Under the pieces are notes generated by a model. The model searched no databases. It was not told the origin of the DNA and saw only the letters and a program-made list of their open reading frames with translations. The position numbers were made by a program, and so were the translations under genes. From Rhodoblastus acidophilus (GTDB lineage Bacteria; Pseudomonadota; Alphaproteobacteria; Rhizobiales; Beijerinckiaceae), in the NCBI RefSeq assembly GCF_009720655.1, contig NZ_WNKS01000015.1:1-64000 (forward strand): a DNA stretch of 64,000 nucleotides. The letters run 5' to 3'. Shown here piece after piece: positions 48,119 through 56,810 of this stretch; position 1 is the first letter of the stretch; each line of letters begins with the position of its first letter.

Positions 48119-48119
48119 A

Positions 48120-49112
48120 TTACTGCTTGATCCACATGTCGCGGTCGCGGGCGTTCCAAAGCCCGGTCGCCAGCGCCTGAGCCGAATCCTGGTCCGGCGC
48201 CGCGCCGCTGGTTTTCAGCGCCAGCGCCATCGTGCCGGTGATCGCGGCTTCGGCGTAGGAATTGTCTTCGCCGCGCCAAACCGCGACAAGTTTTTTCGGG
48301 TCCATGTCGTCGTCGGGCAATTGCCTAGGCTCCTCCATGAGCGGCGCCCAGCGCTCCTCGAAGGGGACGCCGTCGCGCAGCCCCAGGGTTTCGCACGGTT
48401 TTCCCGGGCGGCGCTCGATTTCGCCGCCCTCGCCGCGAAACACGATCATGTTGCGCTCGCCCAGAATTTTGGCCGCGCCGCTGTGGGTCGCCATGTAATT
48501 CGGATGAAAAATGCCTTGCAGCAGGCAGGGGGCGCCGAACGGGTTGATCATGCGCGCGATGGTGTGGACCGGCGAGCGCAGGCCCAGGATCGGTTTGAAG
48601 CCCATCATTTTCGCCAGCGGCGGACTGATCGCGACGAGATCGAGATAGGCGAAATTGTGCTTTGTCAGCTGGGCGCTCGCCTCGACCAGGTTTTTCGAGC
48701 GCGCGACGCCCAGGGCGCTCAAAACCTCGCCGGTGTAGAGGCGGCCCGGCGTGTGGCCGTCGAACCCATGCATGAACACTTTTCGGCCCGACTGCGCCAG
48801 GGCGAAGGCGGCGAGCAGGAACCAGGGCAATTGCCGTTTCTTGCCCGCATAGGAGGAGAAATCGATGTCGGCGCCCTGCCGGGAGGGCAGGGTTTTGCGC
48901 ACGGCGCGGACAAAGCCGGCGATTTCCTCGGGGCTCTCCTCTTTCACGCGCAACAGCATGAGAAAGGCGCCGAGCTGTTCGGGAAGGACCTCGCCGGCGA
49001 GGATCAGGTCCATGGCCTCTTCGGCTTCTTCGACCGTGAGGGGTCGGGTGAGATTGCGGCCGCGGCCGAGGATGGCGATGAAGCGGGCGAAGGGGTGGGG
49101 CGTGTGTGACAT
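48120..49112 (-). CDS. ybiB: YbiB/TrpD2-type phosphoribosyltransferase-fold protein
   Basis: A 330-residue protein of the TrpD2 (YbiB) family, built like anthranilate phosphoribosyltransferase but, in the characterised E. coli protein, binding nucleic acids without known TrpD activity. Features are an N-terminal helical domain (LTVEEAEEAMDLILAGEV, LLRVKEESPEEIAGFVRA) and a C-terminal alpha/beta domain with FMHGFDGHTPGRLYTGEVL and the LGLRSPVHTIARMINP segment. GGAAG precedes the ATG at 49112, chosen over one at 49214. It lies directly upstream of cysG. Confidence 0.85.
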   Translation of the reverse strand: MSHTPHPFARFIAILGRGRNLTRPLTVEEAEEAMDLILAGEVLPEQLGAFLMLLRVKEESPEEIAGFVRAVRKTLPSRQGADIDFSSYAGKKRQLPWFLLAAFALAQSGRKVFMHGFDGHTPGRLYTGEVLSALGVARSKNLVEASAQLTKHNFAYLDLVAISPPLAKMMGFKPILGLRSPVHTIARMINPFGAPCLLQGIFHPNYMATHSGAAKILGERNMIVFRGEGGEIERRPGKPCETLGLRDGVPFEERWAPLMEEPRQLPDDDMDPKKLVAVWRGEDNSYAEAAITGTMALALKTSGAAPDQDSAQALATGLWNARDRDMWIKQ

Positions 49113-49339
49113 GGGGCTTCCAGAATTTCGCGCCTTCATATCACGACTTTCGCGCCATGACGAAATTTTGGCGCCTTGTCCTTGGGCGCCCCGGAACGCC
49201 CCTTCCCCCGTCACGGGTGACCGCTTTTGCGGGCCCTTGTCGTCCTGACCGGCGCCATGCTCGGCGACGCGACGCGCCCCGAGCGGGTTGACTTTGCCGG
49301 GTCCTTTGGAATGCTGCGCGCAACCGAGAGAGTCTTTTC

Positions 49340-50281
49340 ATGCGCGCTTTCGTTGTCGGCGCTTACGTCAGCGCCAATTTCCTGTTCGTCCCCTCCTTGC
49401 CGCGCGAGGCGCAGACCGCGGCGGCGACCGGCTATTTTCATGACCACGGCGGCAAGGGGCTGAATCTCGGCATCGGCCTGCACCGTCTCGGCGTCGCCAC
49501 CGACCTGCTGCTTTCGGTCGGCGACGATGCGCGCGGGCGGGAAATCACCCAATTGCTGCGCGAGATGGGCCTATCGACGGACCATGTCCACACGGCGGAG
49601 GTCGGCTCGGGTTTCGGCATCGGCCTGATCGCGCCGGACGGCGCAAACCTGCTCGCCGCCTATATGGGCGCGAACGCCCTGCTCGGTGAAACGCACGTCG
49701 AGCAGGCGCGTAAAACCATCGAAGCCGCGCATTTTTGCCTCGCCCAGTTCGAGTCGCCGGAGCCGGCCATTCTCGCCGCCTTCCGCATCGCCAAGGCGGC
49801 GGGCCGCGTCACCTATCTCAATCCCTCGCCGTGGAGCCAGCCGAGCGACGAGCTTTTGGGGCTGACCGACATTATGGTGGTCAACGAACCCGAGGCCATG
49901 GATTTTCTCGGCGTCGCCACGGCCGGCGCGCCGGCGCAGGATTTTGCGCGCGATCTGCCCGATTTTTCGAAACGGCGGGGCTGGCGCGGCGAACTTTTGG
50001 TGGTCACCCTCGCCGAGCGCGGCGCCGTGGCGCTCAAGGGCGGCGCCTGCACGGTCGCCCCGGCCTTCCCCATCGATCAGATCGACGCCACCGGGGCGGG
50101 CGACGGTTTTGGCTGCGGACTGGTCTCAGCTCTGGCCGCTGGCGAAAGCCTCGACGCCGCCCTTCGAAAAGCCTCGGCCTGCGGCGCGCTCGTCGCCTCG
50201 CGAAAAGGCGTGTTCGATGTGCTGCCGCATACGGGCGAGCTGGAAAAATTTCTCAGTTCCCGCCCGATGGCTCCAGGTTGA
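49340..50281 (+). CDS. PfkB family sugar kinase (ribokinase-like)
   Basis: A 313-residue ATP-dependent carbohydrate kinase. Family signatures are HGGKGLNLGIGLHRLG (residues 37-52, sugar-binding signature 1) and DATGAGDGFGCGL (signature 2) with the catalytic base Asp255. Length fits ribokinase. Its 3' end overlaps the convergent GntR regulator gene by 29 bp. The substrate (ribose, a nucleoside or another furanose) cannot be read, and no sugar transporter is adjacent. Confidence 0.88.
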   Translation: MRAFVVGAYVSANFLFVPSLPREAQTAAATGYFHDHGGKGLNLGIGLHRLGVATDLLLSVGDDARGREITQLLREMGLSTDHVHTAEVGSGFGIGLIAPDGANLLAAYMGANALLGETHVEQARKTIEAAHFCLAQFESPEPAILAAFRIAKAAGRVTYLNPSPWSQPSDELLGLTDIMVVNEPEAMDFLGVATAGAPAQDFARDLPDFSKRRGWRGELLVVTLAERGAVALKGGACTVAPAFPIDQIDATGAGDGFGCGLVSALAAGESLDAALRKASACGALVASRKGVFDVLPHTGELEKFLSSRPMAPG

Positions 50282-51020
50282 GACGATAGGTGTAGGCGTC
50301 GCCGCGAAAAGTCCCTTCGACATATTCGACGAGCTGGCCGGTGAGCGCGCGGCTCTTGCGCTTGATCAGCAGGCAGGGTTGCGGGCTGTCGAAGCCGAAG
50401 GCGGCGTTTTCCTCGTCGCTGCTCAGCACCGCCTCGATGCTCTGCTCCGCCGCGCCCAGCCTGATGCCGCAGCTGTTGGAGAGATAGGCATAGGCCGACC
50501 CCTCGACGTTCCATTCGGCCATTTCCGGCGCGAGCGCCAGGTCGAACCAGGCGATCTCGCGCGACAACGGCGTCCCGTCGCCCAGGCGCAGACGCACCAG
50601 CCTCAAAAAATGCGCGGTCGAGGGGCGGTTGAACACCGAGGCGACGACGCGGTCGCGAACAATGTCGCGCGCCAGCAGCCGCGTCGAGGGCTCCATGCCC
50701 AGTTCGCGCATCTCGTCGGTAAAACCCTTGAGCGGTCCCATGCGCGGCGACAGGCGCTGCGGCGCCTTGGCCACCGCGCCGTTGCGGCGGCTGGTGCTGA
50801 GCAGATCGTCTTTTCGAAGCTCCTCGTAGAAGCGGCGCACGGTGGTGCGGCTCAGGTCGAGTTTTTCGGCCAGCAGGCGTTCCGCCGGCAGGCTCTGCCC
50901 CTCGCCGATCTCGCCGGTTTCAAGCATCTTGTTGAAGGCGCGGGCCATCTGCTTGTAAACCGGCTCGGCCAGGCCGCGATCCGGGGCGAGGGATTCGATC
51001 AGTCGTTCGCTGGAGAGCAT
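50253..51020 (-). CDS. GntR/HutC family regulator with UTRA domain
   Basis: A transcription factor with an N-terminal winged helix (LAEPVYKQMARAFNKMLETG, then LPAERLLAEKLDLSRTTVRR) and a C-terminal UTRA effector domain (SREIAWFDLALAPEM, then EYVEGTFRGDAYTY). The ATG at 51020 gives 255 residues and places the helix-turn-helix near the N-terminus as usual. ATGs at 51077 and 51146 would add 19 or 42 residues and are possible. It overlaps the convergent kinase gene, which it might regulate along with unknown targets. Confidence 0.83.
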   Translation of the reverse strand: MLSSERLIESLAPDRGLAEPVYKQMARAFNKMLETGEIGEGQSLPAERLLAEKLDLSRTTVRRFYEELRKDDLLSTSRRNGAVAKAPQRLSPRMGPLKGFTDEMRELGMEPSTRLLARDIVRDRVVASVFNRPSTAHFLRLVRLRLGDGTPLSREIAWFDLALAPEMAEWNVEGSAYAYLSNSCGIRLGAAEQSIEAVLSSDEENAAFGFDSPQPCLLIKRKSRALTGQLVEYVEGTFRGDAYTYRLNLEPSGGN

Positions 51021-51160
51021 GATCTGCAAAGGTCTTCCATTCGAGTCTGGCCGGGAGCGCCCCGATGATGGCGCCATAATGGCCGTTTCCCGGCTGAATA
51101 GAAGATGAATAGCGTCAACTGCACGGCAATTGCGGCGAATACTCAAGCATATTCAGCGTG

Positions 51161-53494
51161 TTAGAAGCCGAGGGGGACGGCGCGCCGGCTGGGGAAGCCG
51201 GGCTGGCGCGGGGCGGAAGCACGCGGCGGCCACGCCAGCGCGCTCCACGGAATGGGATCGAGCGACAGCAGCGGGCTATAGCCGGGATCCGCGACCAGCG
51301 CCTCGCCCCAGGCGGCGCGCAGGTTGCGCAACTCGCGCTGCATCCGCTTCGCCTTGTCCGGCGCCTCGTCCCGCCCGCGCGACGCGGACTCGCGGTGCAG
51401 CAGGCGCGCGTGCGGCGTCTGCACCACCCGCAGCCCCTGCGCGCGCAATTTCAGGCAATAATCGACATCGTTGAAATTGACCGGAAAGTTCAGCGCGTCA
51501 AACCCGCCGGCGGCGTCGAACAGCCGTTTTTCCGTCAGCAGGCAGGCCGCGGTCGCCGCGCTGCATTCGTGGGCGGCGAGCAGCAGATCAGCATAGCCGG
51601 GATCCCCGTCGATGCGGTCGTTGAAGGCGTGCGCCGCCGCCAGACGCGGTCCAAGCGTGACGCCGCCGTGCTGCACCACCCCGCTCGGCCACAGCAGATG
51701 CGCGCCGACCGCGCCGACATCGGGCTCGATCATGCGGCCGAGCATTTCCTCCAGCCAGCCCTTGTGCAACGCCTCGATGTCGTTGTTGAGCAGCAGCAGG
51801 TATTGGCCGGTGGCCACGGCGGCGCCGGCGTTGATGATGCGGGAGAAATTGAAGGCGCCGCCGACGCGGAAGACGCGCAGGCCCCGCGCCGAAAGCTCCT
51901 CGAAATAGGTCAAGGTTTCGGGCGCGCTCGACTCGTTGTCGAGCACGATGATTTCGTGGGCGCCGAGGTCGGCCGTGGCGAACAGCGAGTCGATGCAGGG
52001 TTTCAGCAGATCGACGCGGTCGCGGGTGGGAATGAGGATCGACACCTTTCCGGACGCCGGCAGGCGCGTCAGCCGCAGGCGGGGGAAGGCAAAGCCGGCG
52101 GCGGCGTCGATGCGCGCCGGCGCGTGGCGGGCGTCGAAATGGCTCTTCACCGCCCGCATCAGCGCCGGCGTCAGGGCGCGGGCGTCGAAGCGGGGCAGGC
52201 GCGCGAGAAAACCGGGGACATGGACCGGCATGGCGTCGAGGGGCGCGGACTGGCGCGGACCGCGCGTGCGGCGCCGGTCGAAGGCGAAGGTGCAGATGCG
52301 AAACAGCGAGTCCGCCCCCGCCTGCAAGGCGGCGCGCAAAAAATCGCGGCGGGCGGCGAAGAACAGCGCGCCCGCGCCCTGTTCGAGCAGCCGTTCATAG
52401 TCGAAGGCGCCGTGCGCCACCGCCCATTCCGAGCCATCGGCGCCCGTCAGGCTGAAATCCGCATAGGCCCAGGGGGCTGAAGGGAATTTGTCCAGCGCCT
52501 CGGCCAGCAGGCTGAGCGCGCCGGGTTCAAAAACGGTTCCGCCGAGGGCGAAGACGATGGCGTCGCAGGCGCTGGCGTCCTGGTCGAGGAACTGGGTGAG
52601 GCTGGCGATGTCGAAGCGGGCGGCTTCGCGCGTGTCCAGCACGGCGGCGAGCCAGTCGCAGCCTTGCTGCGCCTCCAGCGTCGCCAGGCTGTCCTGCGCG
52701 TCGGTCTCGCCGATCAGGACCACCGCGACCGGGGCCTCCCTGGCGGGGCGCGGCGGCGGCGCGAACCGCTCTTTCCACGCGCCGATCGCGGAGAAGGGCA
52801 GGGCCTGCGGCATGACCTCGTCGAAAAATTCGGCGCGCAGGCGCTGCGACTCCAGGTCGGCGCCGTCGCGGATGAAGCGGGCGAGGCCATCGGCGAAGGC
52901 GACGAAGAACACCGGGCTGCCCAAAAGCTCCTGGCCGCTGTCGTCGATCACCTGCGCCTGATGGGCGCGGCCGTCGGCGAATGTTTCCGGCAGGAACAGG
53001 TCGAAGGCGCGACGCGGACGCGGCGCGGCGCCGTCGTCGAGATGCGCCCAGCTTCCGGCGCGCGCCTGCGCGACCACCTTGCCGTCCACCAAGGCGCGGA
53101 CAAAGCCGTCGCTGACGCCTTCGGCCAGCCAGCCATTGAGGCGAAGTCCGCCGAGCCAGCGCGCCTCGCCGCGGGGCCCAGGTTTGTCGGCGGCGGCGAG
53201 CGGCGCGTCCAGGCGGGCCAGCGCGACGTCGGTGTTGGCGAGCCGCAACTCCAGGTTCTTCGCTTGCGCCAGCGCGCCCGGCGGCGGCGTGAACACAAAC
53301 CCGTGGCAACCATCGCCCTGGCCGTCGCGCGCGAGGTCGGGATCAAAAAATTCCGCGCGGGCGAGACCCGCCGGGCGCCCGTCCAGCAGCAATTCCACCA
53401 CCAGCCGCCGAAACGGGTTTTCGCGGTCGAAGGCGTGGCCGGCGACCTGCGGACCGGACAGGAAAAGAGTCGCCGTGATGGTGTGTTCGCTCAT
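51161..53494 (-). CDS. Large GT2-family glycosyltransferase
   Basis: A 777-residue protein. The C-terminal third is a GT-A domain (VSILIPTRDRVDLLKPCIDS near 495, LLLLNNDIEALHKGW with the metal-binding NND at 570-572). The first about 490 residues have no signature I recognise, apart from a second degenerate GT-A-like stretch (PVAVVLIGETDAQDSLATLE). The ATG at 53494 overlaps the previous stop (ATGA). It is the last gene of a five-gene overlapping chain and probably adds sugars to a surface glycan or glycoprotein in the cytoplasm. Confidence 0.83.
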   Translation of the reverse strand: MSEHTITATLFLSGPQVAGHAFDRENPFRRLVVELLLDGRPAGLARAEFFDPDLARDGQGDGCHGFVFTPPPGALAQAKNLELRLANTDVALARLDAPLAAADKPGPRGEARWLGGLRLNGWLAEGVSDGFVRALVDGKVVAQARAGSWAHLDDGAAPRPRRAFDLFLPETFADGRAHQAQVIDDSGQELLGSPVFFVAFADGLARFIRDGADLESQRLRAEFFDEVMPQALPFSAIGAWKERFAPPPRPAREAPVAVVLIGETDAQDSLATLEAQQGCDWLAAVLDTREAARFDIASLTQFLDQDASACDAIVFALGGTVFEPGALSLLAEALDKFPSAPWAYADFSLTGADGSEWAVAHGAFDYERLLEQGAGALFFAARRDFLRAALQAGADSLFRICTFAFDRRRTRGPRQSAPLDAMPVHVPGFLARLPRFDARALTPALMRAVKSHFDARHAPARIDAAAGFAFPRLRLTRLPASGKVSILIPTRDRVDLLKPCIDSLFATADLGAHEIIVLDNESSAPETLTYFEELSARGLRVFRVGGAFNFSRIINAGAAVATGQYLLLLNNDIEALHKGWLEEMLGRMIEPDVGAVGAHLLWPSGVVQHGGVTLGPRLAAAHAFNDRIDGDPGYADLLLAAHECSAATAACLLTEKRLFDAAGGFDALNFPVNFNDVDYCLKLRAQGLRVVQTPHARLLHRESASRGRDEAPDKAKRMQRELRNLRAAWGEALVADPGYSPLLSLDPIPWSALAWPPRASAPRQPGFPSRRAVPLGF

Positions 53495-56022
53495 GCGCCT
53501 TGGTCTCTCGGGGCGTCGCTCAAGTCAAATGCGCGGCGGGCCGCCAGCCAGTCCACGATGATCTCGGCCGTCTTGCGGTCGCACAGGCGCGGATCGAGCG
53601 CCAGCTCCCCGGCGCCGAACGGCAGCGCGCCCGAGGACCAGTCGAATCCGGCGCGCGGCAGGCCGCAGACCGCCGCCAGCGCATCGAGCCGTCCGCAATA
53701 CGCGCGCGAGCCGGACATGAGTTCGGTGAGGCCGAAAGCCTGGACCAGAGGGGCGAGGTCCTCGCCCTCCACGGAGCCGGAAACCACCACATTCCCCGGC
53801 GCCATCACGGCGAAATCGTCGAGGCAGGCGCCAAGCACGACGATTTCGGCGGGATCGCCGCGCCGGCGCAACGCACGGGCCAGCGCGACGACGAGCGCGT
53901 CGGCCTCGGCGCTGGGCTGCGGCGACAGCACGCCGAGCACGCGCCCGCCGGGAGCGGCTGAAATGGCGTGCGAAAAATCCGGCGGCGGCAGGAGGCGCGC
54001 CTGCGGAAACAGACGTTCCGCCACATGGGCGCTCATGCGGTCGAGCGGTCGCAACGCCGCGCTGATGTTGGCGGCGAACCGCCAGGCCCGCAGCCGCGCC
54101 GCCATCGCCTCGGAGGCGGTGAAGGCGCTGGCGCAGGACGGGCATGGTCTTGGGCCCTCCGGCTGCGCGCAGGTTTCAGGCCGGGGCGGCGGGGAAAAAA
54201 GTTCGATTCCCGCGATCGCCAGTTCGACGTCGCCCAGCGCGGGGAGCATTTCGACCAGGGTTTTTGGCAGCGTGGTGGAAAAGAACAGGGTGACTCCCGA
54301 CAGGCGCAGTCGAAAAAACCATTTGCCCAGCGCATCGAATCCCAAGGGCGCGCTCAGGTCGAACTCCAGCGACTGCGGCGCGCAGCCTTCCGGCGCCCGC
54401 AGCCGCGCCTTTTGTTCGATGGGGTCGTAGAGGCAGAGCAGGGGCGCGGGCGCCTCGCCGTCGGTTTCCAATGCGCGCGCAAGACCCTGCGCCTCCAGCG
54501 CGCTGGCGCCCAGCGCCGCGACGATGAGACGGAACGGCCGGCGCGGCGGGTCCAGTCTTTCGATCGCGGCCCGCGCCGGGCGCAGCGGATCGGCGCGCAA
54601 GAAGGCGGCGCATTCCGCCTCGTGATGCGGAAAACGGTCTTCGAGCAGGTTCATGTTGCGCATCACCAGCCCGCGCTTTTCGGCGCCGAACGACAGCGAA
54701 CCGGCATGGCCGACATAAACGCCCGCGGCGCAGACGGTTCGAAAACCGCGTTCGCGGGCTTTCAGGCAGAATTCCACGTCCTCGTAATAGCCGCGACCAT
54801 AAATTTCCGGCAGCGGTCCCGTCGCGTCGAGACAGGCGCGGGTGATGTAAAGACAGAAGCCGATGCCGTTGGGCAGGTCGATCAGCAGGTCGCCGTTCGC
54901 CCGCTGCGCCAGGGCGTCGAGACGCGCGATCTCGTCCTCGTCCGGCAGCGGGCTGGCGGCGTTGGCGACGGGAAAGCTGCAGGTCTCGCCATTGTTGGAC
55001 AGCGGCGTCAACGCGCCGACGTCGGGCGCCGCGCGCGCCAGCTCCGCCAGGCGCGCGAAAACGCCGCGCGGCGGCAGGGCGTCGGCGTTGAGCAAGATCA
55101 CGTCGCCGCCCAGGCACAGTTTGAGCGCGCGATTGACGGAGGCGGCGAAGCCGAGGTTTTTCGGGTTGCGGATCAGCTCCAGCCGTCCCGAGGCCGCGAT
55201 CACGTCGAGCCAGCCGCGCAGCGCCGCATTCGGGCTGGCGTCGTCGATGACGACGAGCCGCATGTCGTCGTCAAGTTGCGCCATCGCCGCGTTCAGGCAA
55301 GCGCGGGTCGCCGCCAGATCCTCGTAGACGGGAACGACGATCCACAGTTTCGCTGTCTGGGGCGCGCGCGGGAGCGGCGGCGGCTCAGGCGGCGGCGACC
55401 AGGAGGCGATCTCACGGTCGCCGTTCATCAGGCGGACGCCGCGCAGGCCGGCGGGGTCGAGCGTCAGGTTCGCCGCGTCGAGGCCCTCCTGGCGCAAGAC
55501 ATGCTGCGGGTCCGCCGCCAGGAGGCGCGAAACGGTTTTTTCGCGCAGCTCGACGACATCGGGGGGATGGCCCGCGCGAAAAACCGCCCAGCCCGCCAGA
55601 CGCGCGCCGACCGGGCGCAGCAGCAACAAGGCCTCCACGCCGCCCGCGAACATTTCCGCGACCGCGCGTCGCAACAGGTCGGGGTCGGCGGCGGGATCGT
55701 CGATCAGCGCGCGCGCCGCCGCCTGCTTCTCCAGCCGGCCGCCCCATTGCAGCACGAATCGCAGCACGGTGCGCTGGGTCGGGTCGAGGTCGAGGGCGCG
55801 GGCGAGATCGGCGGCGGCGCGGTCATCGAGGCCGGCGCCGCGCGCCGCTTCGGAGCGCAGCAGGAAATCCAGCGCGGTCGCCCGGGTGACGCGGCACAGG
55901 CGGTCGGCGAAGCGGAAGGCGCCGACGTGGTCGCCTCGCCGCAGATGCTCGGCCGCCCGCATGGCCAGGGCTTCGCCATGGCGCGCGGGGTCATGGAAGG
56001 AAGGAGGCGCCGCCGCGCTCAC
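53491..56022 (-). CDS. Large GT2-family glycosyltransferase
   Basis: An 843-residue protein. An N-terminal region of about 225 residues precedes a GT-A domain (LWIVVPVYEDLAATRACLNA near 230, DVILLNADALPP with the DXD-like NAD at 312-314, GYYEDVEFCLKARERGF in the acceptor region). A further 400-residue C-terminal part (with CPSCASAF-type cysteines and a GT-B-like feel) is not assigned. Both gene ends overlap neighbours (ATGA), so its translation is coupled to the methyltransferase and to the 777-residue enzyme. Confidence 0.83.
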   Translation of the reverse strand: MSAAAPPSFHDPARHGEALAMRAAEHLRRGDHVGAFRFADRLCRVTRATALDFLLRSEAARGAGLDDRAAADLARALDLDPTQRTVLRFVLQWGGRLEKQAAARALIDDPAADPDLLRRAVAEMFAGGVEALLLLRPVGARLAGWAVFRAGHPPDVVELREKTVSRLLAADPQHVLRQEGLDAANLTLDPAGLRGVRLMNGDREIASWSPPPEPPPLPRAPQTAKLWIVVPVYEDLAATRACLNAAMAQLDDDMRLVVIDDASPNAALRGWLDVIAASGRLELIRNPKNLGFAASVNRALKLCLGGDVILLNADALPPRGVFARLAELARAAPDVGALTPLSNNGETCSFPVANAASPLPDEDEIARLDALAQRANGDLLIDLPNGIGFCLYITRACLDATGPLPEIYGRGYYEDVEFCLKARERGFRTVCAAGVYVGHAGSLSFGAEKRGLVMRNMNLLEDRFPHHEAECAAFLRADPLRPARAAIERLDPPRRPFRLIVAALGASALEAQGLARALETDGEAPAPLLCLYDPIEQKARLRAPEGCAPQSLEFDLSAPLGFDALGKWFFRLRLSGVTLFFSTTLPKTLVEMLPALGDVELAIAGIELFSPPPRPETCAQPEGPRPCPSCASAFTASEAMAARLRAWRFAANISAALRPLDRMSAHVAERLFPQARLLPPPDFSHAISAAPGGRVLGVLSPQPSAEADALVVALARALRRRGDPAEIVVLGACLDDFAVMAPGNVVVSGSVEGEDLAPLVQAFGLTELMSGSRAYCGRLDALAAVCGLPRAGFDWSSGALPFGAGELALDPRLCDRKTAEIIVDWLAARRAFDLSDAPRDQGA

Positions 56023-56810
56023 GCCGGGCCGGGCTGCGTCGCCGTCCGGGCCGCGGATTCGTCAGCCGGTCGAGGCGCGACTTGAGCCGCCGCTTGGGCT
56101 CCCGTTTGCGGCGCCACTTGGGCCGCCGCCTGGGCCCCCGCTTGCGGCGCCACTTGGGCGGCCGCCTGCTCCTTCGCCACCTTGTCCAGTGTCAGCAGCG
56201 GTTCGAGCACGGAGCCGGTGAACAATTTCTTCAGCGCGTCCCAGGATGTTTCCGGCGTGAGCAGCAGGCCCCAGATGTCGAAGAACTTACCCTCGATCAC
56301 CCGGACTTCGGAAAAGCCGGCGTTCATCGCCACCCGGCCCAGCCGCTGCGCGGTGAAGCCGGTGTGATGGGCCATATAGGTCGCGCCATTGGCGATGAAC
56401 TCGCTATGACCATAGAGCATGTCGATGGGGCGAATCGCGCCCGCCGGGGATTCGTAGGCGATCGCTTCGGCGCCCTCGGCGAGGATGAAGCGGGCGATGG
56501 CGACCAGGCTCGGGCAGGTGACGATGGCGAAGCCGCCCGGCTTGAGCACCCGGCGGAATTCGCGGAAGGCCGGGATCACCTCGTGCGCGTGGAGGTGCTC
56601 GATCGCATGGGAGGAATAGATCACATCGACCATGGCGTCGCCGACGAGCGCGCGCATGTCAACGATCGAGCCGACGATATCGGGTTCGTTGGCGGGAAAA
56701 ATGTCGAGACGGACCTCCGACCACTCCTGTTCATTGAACATGGGGGGAATGCGCCCGGCCGAGCGGGAGCCCGAGCCGGCGTTCAGGATGATCTTCTTGT
56801 GTTCGGTCAT
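56019..56810 (-). CDS. SAM-dependent methyltransferase with Ala/Gln repeat tail
   Basis: A 263-residue class I methyltransferase: LNAGSGSRSAG (9-19) as SAM motif I, VDVIYSSHAIEHL, and REFRRVLKPGGFAIVTCPSL. It likely methylates a sugar or the glycan terminus. The last 50 residues are low-complexity, made of a 12-residue repeat (AGAQAAAQVAPQ-like) encoded by a 36-bp DNA tandem repeat. The ATG at 56810 overlaps the GT4 stop and gives the sensible protein; the open frame upstream is antisense-phase read-through of the GT4 gene. Confidence 0.82.
   Translation of the reverse strand: MTEHKKIILNAGSGSRSAGRIPPMFNEQEWSEVRLDIFPANEPDIVGSIVDMRALVGDAMVDVIYSSHAIEHLHAHEVIPAFREFRRVLKPGGFAIVTCPSLVAIARFILAEGAEAIAYESPAGAIRPIDMLYGHSEFIANGATYMAHHTGFTAQRLGRVAMNAGFSEVRVIEGKFFDIWGLLLTPETSWDALKKLFTGSVLEPLLTLDKVAKEQAAAQVAPQAGAQAAAQVAPQTGAQAAAQVAPRPADESAARTATQPGPA
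56074..56168. repeat. 36-bp tandem repeat in methyltransferase gene
   Basis: Two full units (56074-56109, 56110-56145) and a 23-bp partial unit. In-frame unit length keeps the reading frame, so copy number changes would only lengthen or shorten the Ala/Gln tail. Confidence 0.85.
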
